DNA of 64,000 nt. Origin: Dermacentor variabilis (Eukaryota; Arthropoda; Arachnida; Ixodida; Ixodidae). Shown here piece by piece: positions 40,385 to 54,500 of this stretch. The notes under the pieces were generated by a model. The model ran no database searches. It was not told the origin of the DNA and worked only from the letters and a program-made list of their open reading frames with translations. Within the stretch, counting starts at the first letter, position 1; every line of letters begins with the position of its first letter. The position numbers and the translations under genes were made by a program. The stretch spans positions 226,620,024-226,684,023 of the forward strand of contig NC_134571.1 in assembly GCF_050947875.1 (NCBI RefSeq), read 5' to 3'.

Positions 40385-43300
40385 CTAAAATTTTCCTGGC
40401 TGCACAGGCGCTGCACTACATGACTCATTCTTCACCGCCTCGTGTTTATGCGTCGCCCTGGGGGCCATTCTACAAAACATAAACCCGACACCACGGTGCA
40501 TCCGACTATTCGTTGGCCGTTCTGGTACCGCTAGCGCACGAGTGATTCCAACATTTCTCATTTGCACTAAAACTGGTGATACGAACAGCTCCACAGTTTG
40601 GATGGAATGTTTTAAAATTTTCCTGCTGGCACAGGCGCTGCACAACATTAATCATTGTTCGTCGACTCGTCTTTATGGGTCGGCCTGGGGCCATTCTACA
40701 AAACATAAACCCGATACCACGGTGCATCCGACTATTCGTTGGCCGTGGTGGTACAGCTAGCGCCCGACCGATTCCAACATTTCTCTTTTGAACTAAAACT
40801 GGTGATACGAACAGCTCCCTAGTTTGGATGCAATGATCTAAAATTTTCCTGGCTGCTCAGGCGCTGCCCAACATTATTCATTGTTCGTCGAGTCGTGTTT
40901 ATGGGTCGCCCTGGGGGCCATTCAACAACACATAAACCCGACACCACGGTGTATCTGAATATTCATTGGACGTGGTGGTACAGATAGTGCACGACCGATT
41001 CCAACATTTCTCATTTGCACTAAAACTGGTGATACGAACAGCCCCCGAGTTTGGATGGAATGATCTAAAATTTTCCTGGCTGCACAGGCGCTGCACAACA
41101 TGACTCATTCATCGCCGACTAGTGTTTATGCATCGCTCTGGGGGCCATTCTACAAAACATAAACCTGATCCCACGGTGCATCTGACTATTGATTGGCCGT
41201 GGTACAGCTTGCGCAAGACCGATTCCAACCATTCTCTTTTGCTCTAAAACTGGTGATAAGAACTGCTCCACAGTTTGGAAGCAATGCTTTAAAATTTTTC
41301 TGTTGGCACAGGCGCTGCACATAATGACTCATTCTTCGCCAACTCCTGTTTATGCGTCGCCCTGGGGGCCATTCTACAAAACATAAACCCGATACCACGG
41401 TGCATACGACTATTCGTTGGCCGTGGTGGTACAGCTAGCGCACGACCGATTCCAACATTTCTATTTTGCACTAAAACTGGTGATGCTCGCAGCTAACGAG
41501 TTTGGATGGAATGATCTAAAATTTTCCTGGCTGCACAGGCGCTGCACAACATGACTCATTCTTCGCCGCCTCGCGTTTATGCGTCGCCCTGGGGGCCATT
41601 CTACAAAACATCAACCCGACACCATGGTGCATCCGACTATTCGTTGGCCGTTCTGGTACCGCTAGCGCACGAGTGATTCCAACATTTCTCATTTGCACTA
41701 AAACTGGTGATACGAACAGCTCCACAGTTTGGATGGAATGTTTTAAAATTTTCCTGCTGGCACAGGCGCTGCACATAATGACTCATTCTTCACCGACTCG
41801 TGTTTATGCGTCACCCTGGGGGCCATTCTACAAAACATAAACCCGATGCCACAGTGCATCATACTATCCGTTGACTGTGGTGGTACAGCTAGCGCACGAC
41901 CGATTCCAACATTTCCCTTTTCCACTAAAACTGGTGATACGAACAGCTCCCGAGTTTGGATGGAATGATCTAAAATTTTCCTGGCTGCACAGGCGCGGCC
42001 AACATGACTCATTCTTCGCCGACTCCTGTTTTTGCGTCACCCTGGGGGCCATTCTACAACACATAAACCCGATACCAAGGTGCACCTGACTATTCGTTGG
42101 CCGTGGTGTTACAGCTAGCGCACGACCGATTCCAACATTTCTCTTTTGCACTAAAGCTGCTGATACGAACAGCTCCCGAGTTTGGATGGAATGATCTAAA
42201 ATTTTCCTGGCTGCTCAGGAGCTGCACAACATTATTCATTGTTCGCCGACTCGAGTTTATGCGTAGCCCTGAAGCCATTCTACAAAACATAAACCCGATA
42301 CCACGGTGCATCTGACTACTCAGAGGCCGTGGTGATACAGCTAGCGCACGACCGATTCCAACATTTCTCTTTTACACTAAAACTTGTGATACGAACAGCT
42401 CCAGAGTTTGTATGGAATGATTTAAAATTTTCCTGGCTGCACAGGCGCTGCACATAATGACTCATTCTTCGCCGACTCGTGTTTATGCGTCGCACTGGGG
42501 GGCATTCTAAATAACATAAACCCGATACCACGGTCCATCCGACTATTCGATGACCGTGGTGGCACAGCCAGGGCACGACCGATTTCAACATTTCTCTTTT
42601 GCACTAAAACTGGTGATACGAACAACCCTCGAGTTTGGATACAATGATCTAAAATTTTCCTTGCTGCTCAGGGGCTGCACAACATTATTCATTGTTCGTC
42701 GATTCATGTTTATGCGTCGCCCTGGCGGCCATTCTACAAAACCTAAACCCGATACCACGGTGCATCCGACTATTCGTTGGCCGTGGTGGCACAGCTAGCG
42801 CACGACCGATTCCAACATTTCTGTTTTGCACTAAAACTGGTGATACGAACAGCTCCCGAGTTTGGATGGAATGATCTAAAATTTTCCTGGCTGCGCAGGC
42901 GCGGCCGCCATGACCCATTCTTCGCCGACTCGTGTTTTTGCGTCACCCTGGGGGCCATTCTACAAAACATAAACCCGATACCACGGTGCATCTGACCATT
43001 CGTTGGCCGTGGTGTTACAGCTAGCGCACGACCGATTCCAACATTTCTCTTTTGCACTAAGACTGCTGATACGAACAGCTCCCGAGTTTGGATGGAACGA
43101 TCTAAAATTTTCCTGGCTGCTCAGGAGCTCCACAACATTATTCATTGTTCGCCGACTCGAGTTTATGCATCGCCGTGAAGCCATTCTACAAAACATAAAC
43201 CCGATACCACGGTGCATACGACTATTCGTTGGCCGTGGTGGTACAGCTAGCGCACGACCGATTCCAACATTTCTCTTTTGCACTAAAACTGGTGATACGA

Positions 43301-46300
43301 ACAGCTCCGGAGTTTGGATGGAATGATCTAATATTTTCCTGGCTGCTCAGGCACTGCACAACATTAATCATTGTTCGTCGACTCGTGTTTATGGGTCGGC
43401 CTGGGGCCATTCTACAAAACATAAACCCGATACCACGGTGCATCCGACTATTCGTTGGCCGTGGTGGTACAGCTAGCGCCCGACCGATTCCAACATTTCT
43501 CTTTTGCACTAAAATTGGTGATACGAACAGCTCCCTAGTTTGGATGCAATGATCTAAAATTTTCCTGGCTGATCAGGCGCTGCCCAATATTATTCATTGT
43601 TCGTCGAGTCGTGTTTATCGGTCGCCGTGGGGGCCATTCAACAAAACATAAACCCGACACCACGGTGCATCTGAATATTCATTGGCCGTGGTGGTACAGA
43701 TAGTGCACGACCGATTCCAACATTTCTCATTTGCACTAAATCTGGTGATACGAATAGCCCCCGAGTTTGGATGGAATGATCTAAAATTTTCCTGGCTGCA
43801 CAGGCGCTGCACAACATGACTCATTCTTCGCCGACTCGTGTTTATGCGTCGCTCTGGGGGCCATTCTAGAAAACATAAACCCGGTACCACGGTGCATCTG
43901 ACTATTGATTGGCCGTGGTGGTACAGCTTGCGCAAGACCGATTCCAACCTTTCTCTTTTGCACTAAAACTGGTGATAAGAACTGCTCCACAGTTTGGATG
44001 TAATGGTTTAAAATTTTTCTGTTGGCACAGGCGCTGCACATAATGACTCATTCTTCGCCAACTCCTGTTTATGCGTCGCCCTGGGGGCCATTCTACAAAA
44101 CATAAGCCCGATACCACGGTCCATCCGACTATTCGGTGACCGTGGTGGCGCAGCCAGGGCACGACCGATTCCAAAATTTCTCTTTTGCACTAAAACTGGT
44201 GATACGAACCGCCCCCGCGTCTGGATGGAATGATCCAAAATAATCCTGGCTGCTCAGGAGCTGCATAACATTATTCATTCTTCGTCGATTCGTGTTTATG
44301 GGTCAGCCTGGGGGCCATTCATCAAAAGATAAACCCGACACCACGGTACATCTGAATATTCATTGGCAGTGGTGGTACAGCTAGTGCACGACCGATTCCA
44401 ACATTTCTCATTTGCACTAAAACTGGTGAAACGAACAGCTCCCGAGTTGGATGGAATGATCTAAAATTTTCCTGGCTCCACAGGCGCTGCACAACATGGC
44501 TCATTCTTCGCCGACTCGTGTTTGTGCGTCGCTCTTGGGGCCATTCTACAAAACATAAACCCGATACCAAGGTGCATCTGACTATTCATTGGCCGTGCTG
44601 ATACTGCTAGCGAAAGACCGATTCCAACCTTTCACTTTTGCACTAAAACTGGTGATACGAACTGCTCCACAGTTTGGATGGAATAATTTAAAATTTTCCT
44701 GGTGGCGCAGGCGCTGCACATAATGACTCATTATTCGCCGACTCGTGTTTATGCGTCACCCGGGGGCCATTCTACAAAACATAAACCCGATACCGACTAT
44801 TCGTTGACCGTGGTGGTACAATTAGCGCACGACCGATTCCAACATTTCTCTTTTGCACTAAAACTGGTGATACGAACAGCCCTCGAGTTTGGATACAATG
44901 ATCTAAAATTTTCCTTGCTGCTCAGGGGCTGCACAACATTATTCATTGTTCGTCGATCCATGTTTATGCGTCGCCCTGGCGGCCATTCTACAAAACCTAA
45001 ATCCGATACCACGGTGCATCCGACTATTCGTTGGCCGTGGTGGCACAGCTAGCGCACGACCGATTCCAACATTTCTCTTTTGCACTAAAACTGGTGATAC
45101 GAACAGCTCCCTAGTTTGGATGGAATGATGTAAAATTTTCCTGGCTGCTCAGGCGCTGCACATATTGACTCATTCTTGACCGACTCGTGTTTATGCTTCA
45201 CCCAGGGGGCCATTCTACAAAACATAAACCCGATACCACAGTGCATCAGACTATTCGTTGACTGTGGTGGTACAGCTAGCGCACGACCGATTCCAAGATT
45301 TCTCTTTTCCACTAAAACTGGTGATACGAACAGCTCCCGAGTTTGGATGGAATGATCTAAAATTTTCCTGGCTGCACAGGCGCGGCCGACATGACTCATT
45401 CTTCGCCGACTCGTGTTTTTGCGTCACCCTGGGGGCCATTCTACAAAACATAAACCCGATACCACGGTGCATCAGACTATTCGTTGACTGTGGTGTCACA
45501 GCTAGCGCACGACCGATTCCAACATTTCTCTTTTGCCCTTAGACTGCTGATACGAACAGCTCCCGAGTTTGGATGGAACGATCTAAAATTTTCCTGGCTG
45601 CTCAGGAGCTGCACAACATTATTCATTGTTCGCCGACTCGAGTTTATGCATCGCCGTGAAGCCATTCTACAAAACATAAACCCGATACCACGGTGCATAC
45701 GACTATTCGTTGGCCGTGGTGGTACAGCTAGCGCACGACCGATTCCAACATTTCTCTTTTGCACTAAAACTGGTGATACGAACAGCTCCGGAGTTTGGAT
45801 GGAATGATCTAATATTTTCCTGGCTGCTCAGGCACTGCACAACATTAATCATTGTTCGTCGACTCGTGTTTATGGGTCGGCCTGGGGCCATTCTACAAAA
45901 CATAAACCCGATACCACGGTGCATCCGACTATTCGTTGGCCGTGGTGGTACAGCTAGCGCCCGACCGATTCCAACATTTCTCTTTTGCACTAAAATTGGT
46001 GATACGAACAGCTCCCTAGTTTGGATGCAATGATCTAAAATTTTCCTGGCTGATCAGGCGCTGCCCAACATTATTCATTGTTCGTCGAGTCGTGTTTATG
46101 GGTCGCCGTGGGGGCCATTCAACAAAACATAAACCCGACACCACGGTGCATCTGAATATTCATTGGCCGTGGTGGTACAGATAGTGCACGACCGATTCCA
46201 ACATTTCTCATTTGCACTAAATCTGGTGATAAGAACTGCTCCACAGTTTGGATGGAATGGTTTAAAATGTTTCTGTTGGCACAGGCGCTGCACATAATGA

Positions 46301-47837
46301 CTCATTCTTCGCCAACTCCTGTTTATGCGTCGCCCTGGGGGCCATTCTACAAAACATAAGCCCGATACCACGGTCCATCCGACTATTCGATGAGCATGGT
46401 GGCACAGCCAGGGCACGACCGATTCCAACATTTCTCTTTTGCACTAAAACTGGTGATACGAACAGCCTCCGAGTCTGGATGGAATGATCTAAAATTATCC
46501 TGGCTGCTCAGGAGCTGCATAACATTATTCATTCTTCGTCGATTCGTGTTTATGGGTCAGCCTGGGGGCCATTCATCAAAACATAAAACCGACAGCACGG
46601 TACATCTGAATATTCATTAGCAGTGGTGGTACGGCTAGTGCACGACCGATTCCAAGATTTCTCATTTGCACTAAAACTGGTGATACGAACAGCTCCCGAG
46701 TTGGATGGAATGATCTAAAATTTTCCTGGCTCCACAGGCGCTGCACAACATGGCTCATTCTTCGCCGACTCGTGTTTGTGCGTCGCTCTTGGGGCCATTC
46801 TACAAAACATAAACCCGATACCAAGGTGCATCTGACTATTCATTGGCCGTGCTGATACAGCTAGCGAAAGACCGATTCCCACCTTTCAATTTTGCACTAA
46901 AACTGGTGATACGAACTGCTCCACAGTTTGGATGGAATGATTTAAAATTTTCCTGGTGGCACAGGCGCTGCACATAATGACTCATTATTCGCCGACTCGT
47001 GTTTATGCGTCACCCTGGGGGCCATTCTACAAAACATAAACCCGATACCGACTATTCGTTGACCGTGGTGGTACAATTTGCGCACGACCGATTCCAACAT
47101 TTCTCTTTTGCACTAAAACTGGTGATACGAACAGCTCCCGAGTTTGAATGGAATGATCTAAAATTTTCCTGGCTGCTCAGGCGCTGCACAACATTATTCA
47201 TCGTTCGTCGACTCGTGTTTATGGGTCGCCCAGGGGGCCATTCAACAAAACATAAACCCGATACCACTGCGCATCTGACTACTCAGTGCCCGTGGTGGTA
47301 CAGCTAGCGCACGACCGATTCCAACATTTCTCTTTTGCTCTAAAACTGGTGATAGGAACAGCTCCAGAGTTTGTATGGAATGATTTAAAATTTTCCTGGC
47401 TGCAATTCACTTCACATAATGACTCATTCTTCGCCGACTCGTATTTATGCGTCGCCCTGGGGGCCATACCACAAAACATAAACCCGATACCACGGCGCAT
47501 CCGACTATTCGTTGGCCGTCGTGGCACAGCTAGCGCGCGACCGATTCCAACATTTCTCTTTTGCACTAAAACTGGTGATACAAACAGCTCCCGAGTTTGG
47601 ATGGAATCATCTAAAATTTTCCTGGCTGTTCAGGCGCTGCACAACATTATTCATTGTTCGTCGACTCGCGTTTATGGGTCACCCTGGGGGCCATTCTACA
47701 AAACATAAACCGGATACCACCGTGCATACGACTATTCGTTGGACGTGCTGGTACAGCTAGCGCACGACCGATTCCAACATTTCTATTTTGCACTAAAACT
47801 GGTGATACGAACAGCTCGCGAGTTTGGATGGAATGAT
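40385..47837 (+). repeat. U3: third super-unit lacking one monomer (7,453 bp)
   Basis: Homology to U1 runs at 13,105 bp, becomes 13,104 bp after a one-base difference near 44,760, and 12,877 bp after about 46,225; the last change is exactly one 227-bp monomer. Private changes include cccaatattatt near 43,585 and tactgctagcgaaag near 44,605. At about 47,880 it stops matching the start of another super-unit and enters the diverged right flank (cgccgcatcgtgcttatg). Confidence 0.9.
46221..46232 (+). other. U3 single-monomer deletion junction
   Basis: The left side carries the ctaaatctgg variant of U1 near 33,115. The right side carries gataagaactgctcc of the next monomer, U1 near 33,350. The switch lies in the shared ctggtgata stretch. 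One 227-bp monomer was lost by exchange between neighbouring, non-identical monomers. Confidence 0.87.
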
Positions 47838-48689
47838 CTAAAATTTTCCTGGCTGCACAGGCGCTGCACTACATGACTCATTCTTCGCCGCATCGTGCTT
47901 ATGCGTCGCCCTGGGGGCCATTCTACAAAACATCAACCCGACACCACGGTGCATCCGACTATTCGTTGGCCGTTGTGGTACCGCTAGCGCACGAGTGATT
48001 CCAACATTTCTCTTTTGCACTAAAACTGGTGATAGGAACAGCTCCACAGTTTGGATGGAATGATTTAAAGTTTTCCTGCTGGCACAGGCGCTGCACATAA
48101 TGACTCTTTCTTCGCCGACTCGTGTTTATGCGTCACCCTGGGGGCCATTCTAAAAAACATAAACACGATACCACGGTCCATCCGACTATTCGATGACCGT
48201 GGTGGCACAGCCAGGGCACGACCGATTTCAACATTTCTCTTTTGCACTAAAACTGGTGATACGAACAGCCCCGAGTTTGGATGCAATGATCTAAAATTTT
48301 CCTGACTGCTCAGGGGCTGCACAACATTATTCATTGTTCGTCGATTCGTGTTTATGCGTCGCCCTGGGGGCCATTCTGCAAAACCTAAACCGGATACCAC
48401 GGTGCATCCGATTATTCGTTGGCCGTGTTGGCACAGCTAGCGCACGACCGATTCCAACATTTCTCTTTTGCACTAAAACTGGTTACGAACAGCTCCCGAG
48501 TTTCGATGGAATGATCTAAAATTTTCCTGGCTGCTCAGGCGCTGCACAACATTATTCATTGTTCGTCGACTTGTGTTTATGGGTCGCCCTCGGGGCCATT
48601 CTATAAAACATAAACCCGATACCACGGTGCATACGACTATTCGTTGGCCGTGGTGGTACAGCTAGCGCACGACCGATTCCAACATTTCT

Positions 48690-51128
48690 CTTTTGCACTA
48701 AAACTGGTGATACGAGCAGCTCCCGAGTTTGGATTGATTGATCTAAAATTTTCCTGGCTGCACGGGCGCCGCACAACATTATTCATTGTTCGTCGACTCG
48801 TATTTATGCGTCGCCCTGGGGCCCATACCACAAAACGTAAACCCGATACGACGGTGCATCCGATTATTCGTTGTCCGTCGTGACATAGCTAGCGCACGAC
48901 CGATTCCAACATTTCTCTTTTGCACTAAAACTGGTGATCCGAACAGCTCCCGAGTTTGAATGGAATGATCTAAAATTTTCCTGGCTGCTCAGGCGCTGCA
49001 CATAATGACTCATTCTTCGCCGACTCGTGTTTATGCGTCACCCGGGGGGCCATTCTACAAAACATAAACCCGATACCGACTATTGGTTGACCGTGGTGGT
49101 ACAATTAGCGCATGACCGATTCCAACATTTCTCTTTTGCACTAAAACTGGTGATACGAACAGCTCCCGAGTTTGGATGGAATGATCTAAAATTTTCCTGC
49201 CTTCTCAGGCGCTGCACAACATTATTCATTGTTCGTCGACTCGTGTTTATGGGTCGAACTGGGGGACATTCAACAAAACATCAACCCGATACCACGGTGC
49301 ATCTCACTATTGAGTTGCCGTGGTGGTACAGCTGGCGCACGACCGATTCCAACATTTCTCTTTTCCTCTAAAACTGGTGATACGAACAGCTCCAGAGTGT
49401 GTAAGGAATGATTTAAAAATTTCCTGCCTGCAAGGCGCTGCACATAATGACTCATTCTTCGCCGCATCGTGTTTCTGCGTCGCCCTGGGGTCCATTATAC
49501 AAAACATCAACCCGACACCACATTGCATCCGACTATTCGTTGCCCGTTGTGGTACCGCTAGCGCACGAGTGATTCCCAACATTTCTCTTTTGCACTAAAA
49601 CTGGTGATACGAACAGCTCCACAGTTTGGATGGAATGATTTAAAATTTTCCTGCTGGCACAGGCGCTGTACATAATGACTCATTCTTCACCGACTCGTGT
49701 TTATGCGTCACCCTGGGGGCCATTCTACAAAACATAAACCCGATACCACGGTGCATCCGACCATTCGTTGGCCGTGGTGGTACAGCTACGCACGACCGAT
49801 CCCAACATTTCTCTTTTGCACTAAAACTGGTGATACGAGCAGCTCCCGAGTTTGGATTGATTGATCTAAAATTTTCCTGGCTGCACGGGCGCCGCACAAC
49901 ATTATTCATTGTTCGTCGACTCGTATTTATGCGTCGCCCTGGGGCCCATACCACAAAACGTAAACCCGATACGACGGTGCATCCGATTATTCGTTGTCCG
50001 TCGTGACATAGCTAGCGCACGACCGATTCCAACATTTCTCTTTTGCACTAAAACTGGTGATCCGAACAGCTCCCGAGTTTGAATGGAATGATCTAAAATT
50101 TTCCTGGCTGCTCAGGCGCTGCACAACATTATTCATTGTTCGTCGACTCGTGTTGATGGGTCGCCCTGGGGGCCATTCTACAAAACATAAACCCGATACC
50201 ACGGTGCATACGACTATTCGTTGGCCGTGGTGGTACAGCTAGCGCACGACCGATTCCAACATTTCTCTTTTGCACTATAACTGGTGATACGAACAGCTCC
50301 ATAGTTTGGATGGAATGATTTGAAATGTTCCTGGTGGCGCAGGCGCTGCACATAATGACTCATTCTTCGCCGACTCGTGTTTATGCGTCACCCGGGGGGC
50401 CATTCTACAAAACATAAACCCGATACGGACTATTGGTTGACCGTGGTGGTACAATTAGCGCATGACCGATTCCAACATTTCTCTTTTGCACTAAAACTGG
50501 TGATACGAACAGCTCCCGAGTTTGGATGGAATGATCTAAAATTTTCCTGCCTTCTCAGGCGCTGCACAACATTATTCATTGTTCGTCGACTCGTGTTTAT
50601 GGGTCGAACTGGGGGACATTCAACAAAACATCAACCCGATACCACGGTGCATCTCACTATTGAGTTGCCGTGGTGGTACAGCTGGCGCACGACCGATTCC
50701 AACATTTCTCTTTTCCTCTAAAACTGGTGATACGAACAGCTCCAGAGTGTGTAAGGAATGATTTAAAAATTTCCTGCCTGCAAGGCGCTGCACATAATGA
50801 CTCATTCTTCGCCGCATCGTGTTTCTGCGTCGCCCTGGGGTCCATTATACAAAACATCAACCCGACACCACATTGCATCCGACTATTCGTTGGCCGTTGT
50901 GGTACCGCTAGCGCACGAGTGATTCCCAACATTTCTCTTTTGCACTAAAACTGGTGATACGAACAGCTCCACAGTTTGGATGGAATGATTTAAAATTTTC
51001 CTGCTGGCACAGGCGCTGTACATAATGACTCATTCTTCACCGACTCGTGTTTATGCGTCACCCTGGGGGCCATTCTACAAAACATAAACCCGATACCACG
51101 GTGCATCCGACCATTCGTTGGCCGTGGT
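48690..51128 (+). repeat. Local duplication at 1,350- and 1,123-bp steps
   Basis: Segment 48,990-49,778 recurs at 50,340-51,128 (step 1,350 bp, six monomers including shortened ones), including the private cggttctcagg-type change (ctgccttctcagg), gtcgaactgggggac, and ctgcctgcaaggcgc. Segment about 48,690-48,990 (gagcagctcc, ggattgattgatc) recurs at about 49,815-50,115 at 1,123 bp. The difference is one monomer at about 50,115-50,340. A tandem duplication with one monomer gained or lost explains the pattern. Confidence 0.85.
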
Positions 51129-51329
51129 GTTACAGCTAGCGCACGACCGATTCCAACATTTCTCTTTTGCACTAAAACTGCTGATACGAACAGCTCCCGA
51201 GTTTGGATGGAACGATCTAAAATTTTCCTGGCTGCGCAGGAGCTGCACAACATTATTCATTGTTCGCCGACTCGAGTTTATGCATCGCCGTGAGGCCATT
51301 CTACAAAACATAAACCCGATACCACGGTG

Positions 51330-54300
51330 CATACGACTATTCGTTGGCCGTGGTGGTACAGCTAGCGCAAGACCGATTCCAACATTTATCTTTTGCACTA
51401 AAACTGGTGATACGAACAGCTCCCGAGTTTGGATGGAATGATCTAATATTTTCCTGGCTGCTCAGGCGCTGCACAACATTAATCATTGTTCGTCGACTCG
51501 TGTTCATGGGTCGGCCTGGGGCCATTCTACAAAACATAAACCCCATACTACGGTGCATACGACTATTCGTTGGCCGTGGTGGTACAGCTAGCGCACGACC
51601 GATTCCAACATTTCTCTTTTGCACTAAAACTGGCGATACGAGCAGCTCCCGAGTTTGGATTGATTGATCTAAAATTTTCCTGGCTGCACGGGCGCTGCAC
51701 AACATTATTCATTGTTCGTCGACTCGTATTTATGCGTCGCCCTGGGGCCCATACCACAAAACAAAAACCCGATACGACGGTGCATCCGACTATTCGTTGG
51801 CCGTCGTGACATAGCTAGCGCACGACCGATTCCAACATTTCTCTTTTGCACTAAAACTGGTGATACGAACAGCTCACGAGTTTGAATGGAATGATCTAAA
51901 ATTTTCCTGGCTGCTCAGGCGCTGCACAACATTATTCATTGTTCGTCGACTCGTGTTGATGGGTCGCCCTGGTGGCCATTCTACAAAACATAAACCCGAT
52001 ACCACGGTGCATCCGACTATTCGTTGGCCGTTGTGGTACCGCTAGCGCACGAGTGATTCCAACATTTCCCTTTTGCACTATAACTGGTGATACGAACAGC
52101 TCCATAGTTTGGATGGAATGATTTAAAATTTTCCTGGTGGCGCAGGCGCTGCACATAATGACTCATTCTTCGCCGACTCGTGTTTATGCGTCACCCGGGG
52201 GCCATTCTTCAAAACATAAACCCGATAACGCCTATTCGTTGACCGTAGTGGTACAATTAGCGCACGACCGATTCCAACATTTCTCTTTTGCACTAAAACT
52301 GGTGATACGAACAGCTCCCGAGTTTGGATGGAATGATCTAAAATTTTCCTGGCTTCTCAGGCGCTGCACAACATTATTCATTGTTCGTCGACTCGTGTTT
52401 ATGGGTCGCCCTTGGGGCCATTCAACAAAACATCAACCCGATACCACGGTCCATCTGACTATTGAGTGGCCGTGGTGGTACAGCTGGCGCACGACCGATT
52501 CCAACATTTCTCTTTTCCTCTAAAACTGGTGATACGAACAGCTCCAGAGTTTGTATGGAATTATTTAAAAATTTCCTGGCTGCAAGGCGCTGCACATAAT
52601 GACTCATTCTTCGCCGCCTCGTGTTTATGCGTCGCCCTGGGGTCCATTATACAAAACATCAACCCGACACCACATTGCATCCGACTATTCGTTGGCCGTT
52701 GTGGTACCGCTAGCGCACGAGTGATTCCCAACATTTATCTTTTGCACTAAAACTGGTGATACGAACAGCTCCCGAGTTTGGATGGAATGCTCTAATATTT
52801 TCCTGGCTGCTCAGGCGCTGCACAACATTAATCATTGTTCGTCGACTCGTGTTTATGGGTCGGCCTGGGGCCATTCTACAAAACATAAACCCGATACCAC
52901 GGTGCATACGACTATTCGTTGGCCGTGGTGGTACAGCCAGCGCACGACCGATTCCAACATTTCTCTTTGCACTAAAACTGGTGATACGAACAGCTCCCGA
53001 GTTTGGATGGAATGCTCTAATATTTTCCTGGCTGCTCAGGCGCTGCACAACATTAATCATTGTTCGTCGACTCGTGTTTATGGGTCGGCCTGGGGCCATT
53101 CTACAAAACATAAACCCGATACCACGGTGCATCCGACTATTCGTTGGCCGTGGTGGTACAGCTAGCGCCCGACCGATTCCAACATTTCTCTTTTGCACTA
53201 AAACTAGTGATACGAACTGCTCCCTAGCTTGGATGCAATGATCTAAAATTTTCCTGGCTGCTCAGGCGCTGCCCAACATTATTCATTGTTCGTCGAGTCG
53301 TGTTTATGGGTCGCCCTGGGGGCCATTCAACAAAACATAAACCCGACACCACGGTGCATCTGAATATTCATTGGCCGTGGTGGTACAGATACTGCACGAC
53401 CGATTCCAACATTTCTCATTTGCACTAAAACTGGTGATACGAACAGCCCCCGAGTTTAGATGGAATGATCTAAAATTTTCCTGGCTGCACAGGCGCTGCA
53501 CAACATGACGCATTCTTCGCCGACTCGTGTTTATGCGTCTCTGTGGGGGCCATTCTACAACACATAAACCCGATACCACGGTGCATCTGACTATTGATTG
53601 GCCGTCGTGGTACAGCTTGCGCAAGACCGATTCCAACCTTTCTCTTTTGCACTAAACTGGTGATAAGAACTGCTCCACAGTTTGGATGGAATGGTTTAAA
53701 ATTTTTCTGTTGGCACAGGCGCTGCACATAATGACTCATTCTTCGCCAACTCCTGTTTACCGTCACCCTGGGGGCCATTCTGCAAAACATAAGCCCGATA
53801 CCACGGTCCATCCGACTATTCGATGTCCGTGGTGGCACAGCCAGGGCACGACCGATTCCAACATTTCTCTTTTGCACTAAAACTGGTGATACGAACAGCC
53901 CCCGAGTTTGGATGGAATGATCTAAAATTATCCTGGCTGCTCAGGAGCTGCATAACATTATTCATTCTTCGTCGATTCGTGTTTGTGCGTCGCTCTTGGG
54001 GCCATTCCGCAAAACATAAACCCGATACCAAGGTGCATCTGACTATTCATTGGCCGTGCTGATACAGCTAGCGAAAGACCGATTCCAACCTTTCACTTTT
54101 GCACTAAAACTGGTGATAGGAACAGCTCCAGTGTTTGTATGTAATGATTTAAAATTTTCCTGGCTGCAAGGCACTTCACATAATGACTCATTCTTCGCCG
54201 ACTCGTATTTATGCGTCGCCCTGGGGGCCATACCACAAAACATAAACTCAATACCACGGTCCATCCGACTATTCGATGACCGTGGTGGCACATCCAGGGC

Positions 54301-54500
54301 ACGACCGATTTCAACATTTCTCTTTTGCACTAAAACTGGTGATACGAACAGCCCCCGATTTTGGATGGAATGATCTAAAATTTTCCTGGCTCCTCAGGCG
54401 CTGCACAACATTATTCATTGTTCGTCGACTTGTGTTTATGGGTCGCCCTCGGGGCCATTCTATAAAACATAAAGCCGATACCACGGTGCATACGACTATT
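51330..54500 (+). repeat. Long-range repeat in right flank, copy 1 (~3.2 kb)
   Basis: Monomer order and private variants from about 51,330 to 54,500 recur at about 57,196-60,580. The step is 5,866 bp (51,570 to 57,436; 52,466 to 58,333), then 5,856 bp (53,823 to 59,679), then 6,082 bp (54,050 to 60,132; 54,276 to 60,358). The last change is one additional monomer near 59,880-60,110 in copy 2. This is a 26-27-monomer period seen only once. Confidence 0.78.
52761..53210 (+). repeat. Two tandem near-identical 225-bp monomers
   Basis: The variant combination gaatgctctaatattttcc, attaatcattg and gtcggcctggggcc occurs twice in succession at a step of 225 bp (52,761 to 52,986). The length is a multiple of three, so frames stay open across both copies on both strands (161-162 codons) with a repeated peptide. 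This is an effect of unit length, not a gene. A similar pair lies at about 58,628 and 58,853. Confidence 0.85.
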
